From Hyphomicrobiales bacterium (lineage in GTDB: Bacteria; Pseudomonadota; Alphaproteobacteria; Rhizobiales; Rhizobiaceae), in NCBI GenBank assembly GCA_900472395.1, contig UCHV01000025.1, positions 89,906 through 153,905 of the forward strand: a stretch of 64,000 nucleotides of DNA. Direction: 5' to 3'. Shown piece after piece: positions 17,929 to 27,104 of this stretch. The stretch's first letter is position 1, and every line of letters starts with the position of its first letter. Position numbers and translations under genes: made by a program. The notes under the pieces are model-generated. The model saw only the letters and a list, made by a program, of their open reading frames with translations, did not search any database and was not told the DNA's origin.

Positions 17929-18870
17929 ATGCAGCAGCAATATCTGGTGTTTGGCGGACGCGGATTTATCGGCTCGCATCTGATCGACGCGTTATTGGAA
18001 GGGGGGCACAAGGTTTGCTGCTTCGATCGCCCGCATGTGCAACCGCTGACATCCGCTCATGCCGGAAATCCGGATTTCACCTTGCTTGAAGGCGATTTTA
18101 CCAGCGAGGCGGATGTAAAGGCGGCTCTTGCTGGATGCACGGTGTGTTTCCATCTTGTGTCCACCACCTTGCCGAAATCATCGAATGCCGACCCGCTGTT
18201 CGATGTCGAGAGCAATCTTATCGGCACCGTTCGCATGTTGGAAAATGCCGTGAAGTCCGGTGTCCGCAAGGTGGTCTTTGCCTCTTCAGGCGGGACCGTC
18301 TATGGCGTGCCGCAGCAGGTTCCCATCAGTGAAACGCATCCCACGGATCCGGTATGCTCCTACGGCATCACCAAGCTTGCCATCGAAAAATACCTGCAAC
18401 TGTTCAGCACCTTGCACGGGCTCAATTTCACGGTTCTTCGACTGGCCAATCCTTATGGCCCGCGCCAGCGCCTCCATTCCAGCCAGGGGGCCGTAGCGGT
18501 GTTTCTCGGCAAGGTGATGCGCAGGGAAACCGTCGATATCTGGGGGGATGGCTCGGTTGTCCGCGACTATATCCACATTCGCGACGTCGTTGACGCGTTA
18601 CTGCGGGCAGCGGAAACGCGCGAAACCGGAGTGTTCAACATCGGCTCCGGGCGAGGCCAGAGCCTAAATGACCTGCTCGACGCCATCGAGCGCGTGACCG
18701 GCATGAAGGCGGAGCGAAACTACCTCGCCGCCCGCGCCTTCGATGTGCCGGTGAGCGTGTTGAGCATCGAGCGCGCGGCGCAGGCGCTGGACTGGTTTCC
18801 GAAAGTGTCGTTCGATGACGGCCTCGTCAGCTTCTACGATTGGCTGCAAACCGAGATGCAGGACGCATGA
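17929..18870 (+). CDS. NAD-dependent sugar epimerase/dehydratase
   Basis: A 313-residue extended short-chain dehydrogenase of the UDP-glucose 4-epimerase type. The NAD-binding GGRGFIGSH is at 9-17, SSGGTVYG supplies the catalytic Ser/Thr, and Tyr145-x3-Lys149 is the active-site pair. RLANPYGPRQ and the DYIHIRDVVDA motif are typical of nucleotide-sugar epimerases. A strong GGGAGG precedes ATG 17929. Its position after the glycosyltransferase protein suggests it supplies an activated sugar for the same polysaccharide. Specificity unknown. Confidence 0.88.
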   Translation: MQQQYLVFGGRGFIGSHLIDALLEGGHKVCCFDRPHVQPLTSAHAGNPDFTLLEGDFTSEADVKAALAGCTVCFHLVSTTLPKSSNADPLFDVESNLIGTVRMLENAVKSGVRKVVFASSGGTVYGVPQQVPISETHPTDPVCSYGITKLAIEKYLQLFSTLHGLNFTVLRLANPYGPRQRLHSSQGAVAVFLGKVMRRETVDIWGDGSVVRDYIHIRDVVDALLRAAETRETGVFNIGSGRGQSLNDLLDAIERVTGMKAERNYLAARAFDVPVSVLSIERAAQALDWFPKVSFDDGLVSFYDWLQTEMQDA

Positions 18871-18916
18871 ACGCAACTGGCGGTCATCGGGGCCAACCGG
18901 CAACGGCTGGCCCGCA

Positions 18917-18944
18917 AACCGGTCCGTATGACGACGGACCGGTT
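18917..18944. terminator. perfect 10-bp hairpin between convergent genes
   Basis: AACCGGTCCG (18917-18926) and CGGACCGGTT (18935-18944) pair perfectly around an 8-base loop. It lies in the 81-bp gap between the convergent epimerase and aminotransferase genes and could end transcription in both directions, although the T-tract is short. Confidence 0.6.
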
Positions 18945-18951
18945 CGAAACG

Positions 18952-20286
18952 TCAGGCCGCGCGCTTCAATGCGTCTCCGATCATGGAAACGATCGTTCCG
19001 ATCTGCTCGCGTTCGATGATAAGCGGCGGCGACAGCGCGATGATGTCGCCGGTGACCCGGATCAGAAGGCCCTTGTTGAAGCAATCGACGAACACGTCAT
19101 AGGCGCGTGTGCCGGGCGCATTTTCGCGTGGGGCAAGTTCGATGGCGCCGACGAGGCCGAGATTGCGGATGTCGACGACATGGGGCAGGCCCTTCAGCGA
19201 GTGCAGCGCGTTTTCCCATTCAACGGCGAGGTCAGCTGCGCGTGTCAGCAGCCCTTCCTCCTCATAGATTTCCATTGTCGCCAGTCCCGCCGCGCAGGCA
19301 ACCGGGTGGCCGGAATAGGTATAGCCATGGAAAAGTTCGATGGCATTTTCCGGCCCGGTCATCAGGCCGTCATAGACCCGGCTGTTGGCGAAAACCGCAC
19401 CCATGGGGATCGTGCCGTTGGTGATGCCTTTGGCGGTGGTGATGAGATCCGGCACCACGCCGAAATAATCGCTGCCAAAAGGCGTGCCCAGACGGCCGAA
19501 GCCGGTGATGACCTCGTCGAAGATCAACAGAATTCCGTGTTTGTCGGCAATGGCCCTAAGGCGTTCCAGATATCCCTTCGGCGGCAACACGACGCCGGCC
19601 GAACCGGACATCGGTTCGACGATGACGGCCGCAATGGTTTCGGCTCCATGCAGCGCAACCAGCCGCTCCAGATCCTCGGCAAGCTCGATGCCGTGTTCCG
19701 GCAGGCCTTTGCTGAAGGCATTGCGTTCCACGTCGAGTGTGTGACGCATGTGATCCGCGGGGATTTGCGGAAAGACCCGGCGGTTGTTGACGAGCCCGCC
19801 GACCGAAATGCCGCCGAAGCCGACGCCATGATACCCCTTTTCGCGGCCGATGATCCGTGTGCGTGTGCCCTGTCCAATCGCACGCTGATAAGCGATGGCG
19901 ATCTTCAAGGCGGTATCGACCGATTCCGAACCTGAGCCCGTAAAGAATATGCGGTCCAGCTTTTTGCCGGCAGTGCCGGGAGCGTTGGCCGCCAGTTTCG
20001 CGGCAAAGTCGAAGGCGATGGGATGGCCCATCTGGAATGTCGGAGCAAAATCGAGCGTGGCCAGCTGGCGCTCCACGGCCTGCGAGATTTTTTTGCGGCC
20101 ATGACCCGCATTGCAGCACCACAAGCCGGCCGTGCCGTCCAGAACCTTCTTGCCGTCCACATCCGTGTAATACATGCCATCGGCGGCGGCGAGCAGCCGG
20201 GGGGCTGCCTTGAACTGGCGGTTCGCCGTAAACGGCATCCAGAAATGGTCGAGATTGACCGAGTTTGCCTTGCTGGCGTGATCCAT
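18952..20286 (-). CDS. omega-amino acid:pyruvate aminotransferase (class III)
   Basis: A 444-residue PLP-dependent class III aminotransferase. The start NLDHFWMPFTANRQFKAAPR is characteristic of beta-alanine:pyruvate transaminases. The PLP lysine is Lys286 in TTAKGITNG, and FDEVITGFGR is intact. It likely moves the amino group of beta-alanine or another omega-amino acid to pyruvate. GGGAGG precedes the ATG. A PuuR-like regulator is transcribed divergently 142 bp away and probably controls it. Polyamine-derived or other amine substrates are possible. Confidence 0.88.
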   Translation of the reverse strand: MDHASKANSVNLDHFWMPFTANRQFKAAPRLLAAADGMYYTDVDGKKVLDGTAGLWCCNAGHGRKKISQAVERQLATLDFAPTFQMGHPIAFDFAAKLAANAPGTAGKKLDRIFFTGSGSESVDTALKIAIAYQRAIGQGTRTRIIGREKGYHGVGFGGISVGGLVNNRRVFPQIPADHMRHTLDVERNAFSKGLPEHGIELAEDLERLVALHGAETIAAVIVEPMSGSAGVVLPPKGYLERLRAIADKHGILLIFDEVITGFGRLGTPFGSDYFGVVPDLITTAKGITNGTIPMGAVFANSRVYDGLMTGPENAIELFHGYTYSGHPVACAAGLATMEIYEEEGLLTRAADLAVEWENALHSLKGLPHVVDIRNLGLVGAIELAPRENAPGTRAYDVFVDCFNKGLLIRVTGDIIALSPPLIIEREQIGTIVSMIGDALKRAA

Positions 20287-20373
20287 ATTTGCCTCCCTTG
20301 GTTATCCGTGAGTTTGGCTATTTGTCTGTTCTGAACAAGTCGTTTTCTGCTGAATTTCAAGTCGCTGAATTCG

Positions 20374-20417
20374 TTGACAGGCAGAGGAATGTTTTCGATA
20401 TTTCAAACACCGAAAAC
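20374..20417 (+). promoter_or_regulatory. promoter with overlapping operator for the XRE-cupin regulator
   Basis: A consensus -35 TTGACA (20374-20379) is followed after 17 bp by a -10-like GATATT (20397-20402). A perfect inverted repeat GTTTTCG (20391-20397) / CGAAAAC (20411-20417) straddles the -10. This is the arrangement expected for autorepression by the downstream regulator. Confidence 0.5.
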
Positions 20418-20428
20418 AGGATTGGCTC

Positions 20429-20977
20429 ATGTCCCTCGACGTCGGAAGCCGTTTGCGGCAGTTGCGCATGGCGCGTAACCTGTCCCAGCGTGAATTGGCA
20501 AAGCGTGCAGGCGTTACGAACTCGACGATTTCGCTCATCGAGTCGAATTCAGCCAACCCGTCCGTGGGCGCTTTGAAACGCATACTCGATGGTTTGCCTA
20601 TCGGCCTTGCGGAGTTCTTTGCCTTCGAACCCGAAAAAACCAGACAGGCTTTTTATGCGGCCGAAGACCTGGTGGAGATCGGCAAGGGGCCGATTTCCTA
20701 TCGGCAGGTGGGCGACAACCTTTTCGGACGCAGCCTGCAAATTCTGAAGGAATGTTACCAGCCGGGCGCCGATACGGGAAAAGTGCCGCTGGTCCATGAT
20801 GGTGAGGAGGGCGGTATCGTGCTGTCGGGCCGGCTGGAGGTTACGGTGGAGAATGAACGCCGTATCCTTGGGCCGGGAGACGCCTATTATTTCGAAAGCC
20901 GCCGGCCGCATCGTTTTCGTTGCGTTGGCCCGGTGCCGTGTGAAGTGATCAGCGCCTGCACGCCGCCGAGTTTTTGA
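20429..20977 (+). CDS. XRE-family regulator with C-terminal cupin (PuuR-like)
   Basis: A 182-residue regulator. Residues ~7-62 are a helix-turn-helix of the XRE type (LRQLRMARNLSQRELAKRAGVTN within it), and residues ~105-175 form a small beta-barrel cupin that may sense a ligand. PuuR and its relatives have this layout and regulate polyamine or amino-acid catabolism. It is divergent from the omega-amino-acid aminotransferase, which is its probable target. AGGA lies 8 bases before the ATG. Confidence 0.88.
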   Translation: MSLDVGSRLRQLRMARNLSQRELAKRAGVTNSTISLIESNSANPSVGALKRILDGLPIGLAEFFAFEPEKTRQAFYAAEDLVEIGKGPISYRQVGDNLFGRSLQILKECYQPGADTGKVPLVHDGEEGGIVLSGRLEVTVENERRILGPGDAYYFESRRPHRFRCVGPVPCEVISACTPPSF

Positions 20978-21078
20978 ACAGCAGGGCGACGTGGCAAATC
21001 ACCACCTGAAAACACGGCAAAATTCTCCCTTCCCGCAAAGGGACAGGGAGGCTGCTGTCCACACCCTACCGATCGCGA

Positions 21079-21471
21079 TCAAGCTTCCCGTGCCGATCCG
21101 GTGAAACAGATGAGCGCAAGGCATGCGATAAGAACGGCTTCTGCGATCTGCATCGCAAGGTTTGGCCGGGGGAAATGAAACTTGCCGGATGTGAACTCGC
21201 CCGTCGCGGTCTGCGCCGCCTTGGCGAAGAGAAATATTTCAACGGCGAGCACGGGGCACAGCAAAAAATGCAGGCCGCCAATGCCGATTGCCGACACGAA
21301 TGCAACGGCGAGCAATGGCAATTGCCGAATTTTATTTATTCCGTATAGACGTGCGGCATTGCGCGAACGACGGTCAGGATAGATCCTGAAATTTCTTGTC
21401 TCCAGCAGATCGATCGCTGTGAGAAGCGCGCGTGCGACAAAAGATATCCAAAATAGCATGTACCAGAGCAT
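21079..21471 (-). CDS. small integral membrane protein, unknown function
   Basis: 130 residues with three or four hydrophobic stretches: LWYMLFWISFVARALL at the start, LPLLAVAFVSAIGIGGLHFL in the middle, a short LAVEIFLFAKAA, and AEAVLIACLALICF near the end. GAGGC stands before the ATG. No recognised domain. It lies alone, convergent with the XRE regulator. The hydrophobic pattern and ribosome site support a real gene. Confidence 0.6.
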   Translation of the reverse strand: MLWYMLFWISFVARALLTAIDLLETRNFRIYPDRRSRNAARLYGINKIRQLPLLAVAFVSAIGIGGLHFLLCPVLAVEIFLFAKAAQTATGEFTSGKFHFPRPNLAMQIAEAVLIACLALICFTGSAREA

Positions 21472-21724
21472 GTTGCCTCAGAAACCGGCGGTCGATCCAG
21501 CATCGACCGCCGCATATTGAAGGGTTTTCCTGTATCAGCGGGAGGAGGAGGGTGGTCACCTTCTTGCGAAGCGAACGAAAAGCGGAAACCGCAGGACTTC
21601 GTCGATCGGCTCCATTCGTCTGACAAGCCCCTTTGCCGCCTCTCGTTTGTAGCGTTCACTGATCCCTTGTGGTAGGCGGGTACTCGCTGCCAAGCCCATT
21701 TCTCTTCTCACGGGGGAACCGATA

Positions 21725-22117
21725 ATGAAGTGCCTGCGCATCTATGCCACGCCGGACGGCGAGTCTCATTTCGATGAAATCGATTTGCCGACGACCGAAC
21801 GGCCAGTTCATCCAGACGCCGTGCCTTTCGATGTCACGGCGAGTTACCCGGCATCTCGCGTACGTATCACGCACATTCCCGCAGGGATGCGAGAAGTCTC
21901 GTGGCATAAGGTGCCGGAGCCTGTTCTGACGGTGAGGCTTGATGGTTCAGTGGAATACGAGACGAGTGATGGTGAGATACGCCAGGTTTCTGCGGGCAGC
22001 TTCGTACTGGTCGAGGACACACACGGCAAGGGTCATCTCTCGCGCCACTCGCCGCAGGCTCAGACCGTCATATGGATCTCATTGCCGAACGGGCTTCAAC
22101 TCCCGCCCGCACAATGA
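21725..22117 (+). CDS. small cupin-fold protein
   Basis: 130 residues with a single beta-rich domain: VTASYPASRVRITHIPAGM, then EPVLTVRLDGSVEYETSDGE, then VSAGSFVLVEDTHGKGH. The G-x-F-V-L-V-E-D-x-x-G-x-G-H stretch is typical of cupin proteins that bind small acids or metals. GGGGGAA precedes the ATG. No operon partner is visible, so the ligand is unknown. Confidence 0.72.
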   Translation: MKCLRIYATPDGESHFDEIDLPTTERPVHPDAVPFDVTASYPASRVRITHIPAGMREVSWHKVPEPVLTVRLDGSVEYETSDGEIRQVSAGSFVLVEDTHGKGHLSRHSPQAQTVIWISLPNGLQLPPAQ

Positions 22118-22358
22118 TCCAGTCGTTGCATCCGCGCCATATCGGCAGTCGGCCCGAAACGGAGCATGAGGCCTTCCGACATGACCGTTTTCCTCTCGAG
22201 CCACCTTCACCGGTGAGCTGCATGCCGCCATAAATGTATTGAAGCTTGTTGCTCGACTCCATACACCCTGCTCGCGCAAGTTCTTGATGATTGCGATGGC
22301 CGATGCCTCATCCGGGGCGCGGGTATCGGCATGAATGGACGCTGACAAAGGAACGCAG

Positions 22359-22757
22359 ATGTCGATCACCGTACAGAAAACAATCCCCGCTGCACGTATG
22401 CGTCAGTTCAATCAGATGGTTGATCGCTGGCTTGAGGAAGGTCCGATCAAGCTGGCGACAAATGCCACGATCACAGCGATGGACAATGCCGCAATCCCGA
22501 AAGCTGAGCAGGCCGCGATCATCGAGGATCGGGATATCATCATGAAACACAATATGCGCCTCGGCATCATCAGCGAAGTGTTCGCGCCTGCCATCGAGAA
22601 AGCGGTGAATTCGTCGCGGTCGGGAAGCGAAGCGCAGGACGAGATCGCCCGGTTGATCGTAACGGCCGTCGGAATCCGTCAGGACGATGACAGCGAACTG
22701 GTGACGTTCACCTTCGCCACTCAAAGCGAGGCAGATACATTCGATCAATCCGTCTGA
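22359..22757 (+). CDS. conserved-looking hypothetical protein
   Basis: 132 residues beginning MSITVQKTIPAARMRQFNQM, mixed alpha/beta and soluble, with no motif that I recognise. AAGGA six bases before ATG 22359 fixes the start over an in-frame codon 24 bases earlier. Amino-acid composition and GC-rich third positions look coding. It is bracketed by unrelated genes on both sides. Confidence 0.6.
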   Translation: MSITVQKTIPAARMRQFNQMVDRWLEEGPIKLATNATITAMDNAAIPKAEQAAIIEDRDIIMKHNMRLGIISEVFAPAIEKAVNSSRSGSEAQDEIARLIVTAVGIRQDDDSELVTFTFATQSEADTFDQSV

Positions 22758-22782
22758 CGGCGTCGAGCGACCGCGATCAACG

Positions 22783-23139
22783 TTACCGGGATCGAAATGC
22801 CCGACTGGAAACGGATATTGAATTTCCGGCGGGGTCTTTGGCGTTTGCGAACTGATAGCCGTCCGCTTGATGAACAGGGCCGAAGATAAGGCCTTTTGCT
22901 TCGCTTTTGCGGCAAAAGGCTTCGACATCTTCGATATCGAAAACCAGTTTCACTGCTGTTTGACCTTTTCGTTGCCCCTTTGCCGCAGCATGGAGCAGGA
23001 TCGCGCAACCACCTTCGAGGGGCGATAGTTCTACGATCCTGTCCCCCGGTGCCGTGTTGATCGTGAAGGCGAAATGTTCAGCATAGAATTTTGCGGTGGC
23101 GTCGATATCGCTCACGTAAAGCACCACCCTGTTCAACAA
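22783..23139 (-). CDS. VOC-family (glyoxalase/bleomycin resistance fold) protein
   Basis: 118 residues, one vicinal-oxygen-chelate domain. It opens with LNRVVLYVSDIDATAKFYAEHFAF and ends with the usual KDPAGNSISV. Such proteins bind a metal and act on small substrates such as glutathione adducts or antibiotics. The substrate cannot be predicted. It converges with the preceding hypothetical gene. Confidence 0.8.
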   Translation of the reverse strand: MLNRVVLYVSDIDATAKFYAEHFAFTINTAPGDRIVELSPLEGGCAILLHAAAKGQRKGQTAVKLVFDIEDVEAFCRKSEAKGLIFGPVHQADGYQFANAKDPAGNSISVSSRAFRSR

Positions 23140-23227
23140 GCCTTATTTCCCTTCATGATACCTGCAGTCTGCCGCGTTGAGGCTGCGGTACGCTCCCGCC
23201 GGAAGCTGTCCCTGCAGCCCATCCGCT

Positions 23228-24256
23228 TCAGCTGATGATGTTCTCATCGCCCTGCGACAGCGGAAAACGAATGTCGCAGATCAGGCCGGTCCGGGCAAAA
23301 TCCAGCACCGTATCGCCGCGCAATTCGTAGCGGATGCTGCGCTGGATCAGCGTCGTACCGAAACCGTCCGTTTCAGGCGGTTTGACCGCGGGTCCGTCGA
23401 TTTCGCGCCAACGCAGCGCAAGCCAGGGCTCGCCATCCACGTCTTCGCGCGTCCACTCTATGGTCACACGGCCCTGCGCATGCGAAAGCGCGCCGTATTT
23501 GATGGCATTGGTCATCAGTTCGTTGAAGGCAAGGCTCAGCGCCAGTGCCGCCTTGGGATCGAGATGGATGAGCGGGCCGGCGGTGATCTGAAAACGGTTG
23601 CCCTGTTCGTGCGGTGCGATCGTGCGCTCCAGCACCTGCAGAAGCTCCGCATCGGTCCAGTTGCTTTCGAACAGCAGCGCATGCGCATCCGCCATGGCGC
23701 GCAGCCGGCCACCGAGGTTTTCCACGTAGCTTTCCACCGTGCCGCTGTTGCGCGCCGTGCGCCGCACGATCGACATCACCATCGCCATCGTGTTTTTCAC
23801 GCGGTGGCTGAGTTCGCGAACCAGCAGTTCCTTCTGGTGTTCGGCGCGGCGACGCTCAGTGCGTTCACGGGCCTCTGCAAGCGCCCGTTCCACGGCCGCC
23901 GGCAGGCGGATGAGCCGCTGTTTCAGCACATAATCGGTTGCGCCGCGACGGAAGGATTCGATCGCGACTTCCTCGCCCAGCACGCCGGAGACGAAAATGA
24001 AGGGGACGTCCGGCACCTGCGCGGCCGCAAGCTCCAGCGCCGACATGCCGTCGAAATCGGGAAGCGAAAAATCCGACAGGATCACGTCGAAATCACGTTC
24101 GCCCAGTGCCTTCACATAGGCCGCGCGCGAAGACGCCCGCCGGATTTCCGGCATGGGCGAAATCTTTTCCAGATGTTCGGCAATCAGCTCGGCATCGAGC
24201 GGGCTGTCTTCGAGCAGGAGGATGCGCGGATGCGCGGGGGCATGATCAAGGGGCAT
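23228..24256 (-). CDS. receiver plus HWE/HisKA_2 histidine kinase hybrid
   Basis: 342 residues. A receiver domain (~10-125) has phospho-acceptor Asp62 and acidic pair E16/D17; Lys112 is the conserved lysine. It is joined to an HWE-type kinase with His151 in RELSHRVKN, an N-box FNELMTNAIKYG and WREIDGP. The start codon overlaps the stop of the upstream response regulator by 11 bp. It is the third gene of the phytochrome operon, so it probably receives or relays the light signal. GTTLIQRSI supplies the late glycine motif of the ATPase domain. Confidence 0.88.
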   Translation of the reverse strand: MPLDHAPAHPRILLLEDSPLDAELIAEHLEKISPMPEIRRASSRAAYVKALGERDFDVILSDFSLPDFDGMSALELAAAQVPDVPFIFVSGVLGEEVAIESFRRGATDYVLKQRLIRLPAAVERALAEARERTERRRAEHQKELLVRELSHRVKNTMAMVMSIVRRTARNSGTVESYVENLGGRLRAMADAHALLFESNWTDAELLQVLERTIAPHEQGNRFQITAGPLIHLDPKAALALSLAFNELMTNAIKYGALSHAQGRVTIEWTREDVDGEPWLALRWREIDGPAVKPPETDGFGTTLIQRSIRYELRGDTVLDFARTGLICDIRFPLSQGDENIIS

Positions 24257-24701
24257 TACGTCCAAATCCCGGTGGCGGTTCGTTGATAATGGCCCAGAAC
24301 ACACCGAGGTCCTGGATCGCCTTGAAGAATTCGTTGAATTCGACCGGCTTCACCACGAATGCGTTGACGCCGAGTTCGTAGGAGCGGACGAGATCCTGCT
24401 CTTCGCGCGAAGAGGTCAGCATAACCACCGGAATGTGGCGCAGGTTGGCGTCCTTCTTGATCTTCTCCAGAACTTCCAGCCCGTCGATCTTGGGCAGTTT
24501 CAGATCGAGCAGAACCACTGTCGGGTTGCCGCCGTCCTTGCCTGCATGCGCACCCTGACCGAGAAGGTAATCCATCGCCTCTGCGCCATCGCGGGCAATG
24601 ACGATCTCATTCGCCAGCTGGCATTTTTCGAGTGCCGCGAGTGTGAGTTCGAGATCGCGGGGGTTATCCTCGACCAGCAATATGGGACGTAGTTCAGGCA
24701 A
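24246..24701 (-). CDS. single-domain response regulator of the phytochrome operon
   Basis: 151 residues made of one receiver domain: acidic E11/D12, phospho-acceptor Asp66 in VVLLDLKLPK, Thr96 and Lys118. It has the long loop before the fifth strand seen in Rcp1/BphR-type regulators that pair with bacteriophytochromes. The start is a TTG at 24701, because no ATG lies near the domain edge and GGGAAA stands just upstream; it overlaps the phytochrome stop by 8 bp. No output domain, so it acts by phosphotransfer or protein contact. Confidence 0.85.
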   Translation of the reverse strand: MPELRPILLVEDNPRDLELTLAALEKCQLANEIVIARDGAEAMDYLLGQGAHAGKDGGNPTVVLLDLKLPKIDGLEVLEKIKKDANLRHIPVVMLTSSREEQDLVRSYELGVNAFVVKPVEFNEFFKAIQDLGVFWAIINEPPPGFGRNAP

Positions 24702-26883
24702 GCAGTTTTCCCTTTCCCTGGTTTGGCAGGGCGAAAACGAAGGATGCGCCGTGATCGACTTCGCCTTCGCCACGAATGAGACCGTGGTGTCGTTCGATGA
24801 TTCGACGGACGAGAGCAAGCCCGATGCCGGTGCCCTCGAAATCTTCGACCCGTTGCAGGCGCTGGAAAACGCCAAACAGCTTGTCGACATAGGTCATGTC
24901 GAAACCGACGCCGTTATCGGTGACGGTGTAGGTGGTACGTTCTTCCTCGGCCTTGCCGCTGACGGAAATCTCTGCAGGCGTGCGTGGCCTTGAATATTTT
25001 ACGGCGTTTTCGATGAGGTTGAACCAGACCTGGCGCAGAAGCGTCGCATCCCCCCAGGCATTGGGCAGCGGCTCGATGGCCCAGACGATCTCGCGCTCAG
25101 TATTGCTCAGCATCACGCTGCGCACCACCTCGGCGACCAGCTTGTTCATGTCGACCGCCTTGTGAACGATCGAGGCGCGGCCGAGCTGCGAAAAATTCAA
25201 CAGATCGTCGACCAGCCGTCCGGCCGAAAGCGCTGCTTCGGAAATCGTTTCCAGATAGTGTTTCGACTTTTCATCCAGCGCGCCTTCGCGTTCGCGCAGC
25301 AGCTGCGCAAAACCGACGATATGGCGGAAGGGCGCGCGAAGGTCATGAGATACCGAGTAGGAAAACGCCTCGAGTTCCTTGTTGGAGCGCTGCAGTTCGC
25401 CGCTCAACTGGGCCAGTTCCTCTGCCTTGCGCAAGACGATACCGACGATTGCGGCCCTGAGATCACGCGCCGCGGCAATCTCCGCATCCGCCCATGGCAG
25501 GCAATGCAGCCGCACTTCATCGCTCCAGCGTTCGAAGGAAACGCGGGGATGAATGCGGCCTTTTTCGTGGATGACCTTGTGCGGGTTGCCGCCCCATTCG
25601 ACCGTGCGCAGCACTTCCGGGCGGAACCAGATCAGCCAGCTCGGATGCAGTTCGGAAATGCGGATGGCAACGATGCCGCTTGCCTTTGCCGCAAAATCCT
25701 CCGCACCCGGCATGTCGAGCGATAGCGCGCCGGAGGTGAAAATCTCGGTTTCAGGACGTTCGTCCAGCCACTCGATGATGCGGCGGACCTCCGGCTCTTC
25801 GGGAGCATCGGCGATCCGCACATAATCTCCGCCGGTGACGATGGCAGCACCGGCGGCTGCCACTTGCGCCAGAAGATCGCTCGGGTTGGAGATCAGGCCG
25901 TCCAGCCAATACTGACTGGCGCTCATGGCGCCCAGAAGTCGTCCCTGAATACGTGCCAATGCCACGCTGTGGGCGGCGCCATCGGCATGTTCCTGCGCGG
26001 CGATCCGCATGGCGAGTGTCTGCACGATGAAATCGCAGGCCTCGCGCGTCACCACTGTCACATTATGCGGCTTGTGGCTGTGGCAGGCAATCAGTCCCCA
26101 GAGCTGGCCATCCACCATGATCGATATCGACATGGACGCGGCTGTGCCCATGTTGCGCATATATTCGAGATGGATCGGCGATACGCTGCGCAATTGTGCG
26201 GCGCTCATGTCCAGCGGCGAACCGGTCTCGGGGTTGTGCGCTGGATCGATGCGCACCGGCACGTAATCGGCATCGGGAATGATGCGGATATGGTTGGCGG
26301 CATAAAGTGCCCGGGCCTGTGCAGGAATGTCGCCTGCCGGAAACCGCAGGTCGAGATAGGAAGGCAGGCGCCCATTGCCGGCCTCGGCTACCACATGACC
26401 GTTCCATTGCTTGTCGAAACGGTAGGCAAGAACGCGGTCGAAGCCGGTGAGGCTTTCGATGAGGCGCACGGTGCTGGAAAGCGCACCGGAAAGATCCGGC
26501 TGGCCCGCCAGTTGCTGGGCAAAACCACGCAGCTTCAGAAACACCTGGTCGGCGGCGTCGCCGGAGGACATCTCCGCCTCGGCGATGATCATGCTGCCGG
26601 CGCGATGGAAGCCGAGGCTCAGATTGCCCGCCTGGATCTGCAATTGCGGCTCTTCGGACGCATGCCATGCGGCGATATCGTCAAGGCGTTCGCCGATTGC
26701 GCCGCCAGGTGCCTTGCCGTGTGTGATCGTATCGCCGAGGCAATCCTTCGTATTGGCGCTGGCCTGCAGCACCGCCATGTCGGAAGAGCGCATAACCACA
26801 AGCGCGCCGTGCGGCTGGATTGCTCCGGGAATATGAATAGGTTCCTGCGCACAGGTCTCAAGATCAAGATCCGGCAGGTTCAA
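24694..26883 (-). CDS. bphP: bacteriophytochrome histidine kinase
   Basis: A red/far-red light sensor that binds biliverdin. Domain order is PAS, GAF, PHY, HisKA, HATPase. The chromophore-binding cysteine of BphPs is seen near the N-terminus in LETCAQEPIHIPGAIQPHGA (Cys11 by the chosen start). The PRFPAGDIPAQAR-like GAF stretch is intact (FPAGDIPAQARALY). The kinase His is about residue 513 in SVSHDLRAP. I choose TTG 26883 with GGAG 8 bases before it; a GTG 96 bases further upstream is possible but reads through promoter-like DNA. No haem oxygenase gene for biliverdin is in the window. The next two genes overlap it. Confidence 0.92.
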   Translation of the reverse strand: MNLPDLDLETCAQEPIHIPGAIQPHGALVVMRSSDMAVLQASANTKDCLGDTITHGKAPGGAIGERLDDIAAWHASEEPQLQIQAGNLSLGFHRAGSMIIAEAEMSSGDAADQVFLKLRGFAQQLAGQPDLSGALSSTVRLIESLTGFDRVLAYRFDKQWNGHVVAEAGNGRLPSYLDLRFPAGDIPAQARALYAANHIRIIPDADYVPVRIDPAHNPETGSPLDMSAAQLRSVSPIHLEYMRNMGTAASMSISIMVDGQLWGLIACHSHKPHNVTVVTREACDFIVQTLAMRIAAQEHADGAAHSVALARIQGRLLGAMSASQYWLDGLISNPSDLLAQVAAAGAAIVTGGDYVRIADAPEEPEVRRIIEWLDERPETEIFTSGALSLDMPGAEDFAAKASGIVAIRISELHPSWLIWFRPEVLRTVEWGGNPHKVIHEKGRIHPRVSFERWSDEVRLHCLPWADAEIAAARDLRAAIVGIVLRKAEELAQLSGELQRSNKELEAFSYSVSHDLRAPFRHIVGFAQLLREREGALDEKSKHYLETISEAALSAGRLVDDLLNFSQLGRASIVHKAVDMNKLVAEVVRSVMLSNTEREIVWAIEPLPNAWGDATLLRQVWFNLIENAVKYSRPRTPAEISVSGKAEEERTTYTVTDNGVGFDMTYVDKLFGVFQRLQRVEDFEGTGIGLALVRRIIERHHGLIRGEGEVDHGASFVFALPNQGKGKLLA

Positions 26884-27055
26884 GTTGATACTCCGAGGCT
26901 TGCAAGTTCCGGTTTCAGTCGAAAACCTCGTAAAGATAAAGTAATCCGACCCTGTAACTCCAACATAGGGGCACGGCACCCGATGTAAACGTCTGGATGC
27001 GATTTCGGTTCTTCACAGTCGCGGGATGGCTACCCCGTGGTCGAGCGTGCAACGG

Positions 27056-27080
27056 AAAAGGCGCAGGTTTCCCCGCGCCC
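27056..27080 (-). terminator. probable terminator after the soluble chemoreceptor gene
   Basis: On the minus strand GGGCGC pairs with GCGCC around a short loop and is followed by TTTT. It lies 25-50 bp past the chemoreceptor stop and upstream of the phytochrome gene, so it would separate the two transcripts. Confidence 0.5.
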
Positions 27081-27104
27081 GTCCTTTACATTTTATAATC
27101 GGGC

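Noticed and set aside
22079..22369. 96-codon minus-strand frame between the cupin and the hypothetical gene
   Set aside because: Contains a plausible-looking PDEASAIAIIKNLREQG stretch, but there is no ribosome site and both ends overlap supported genes. Possibly a remnant; not enough to call.
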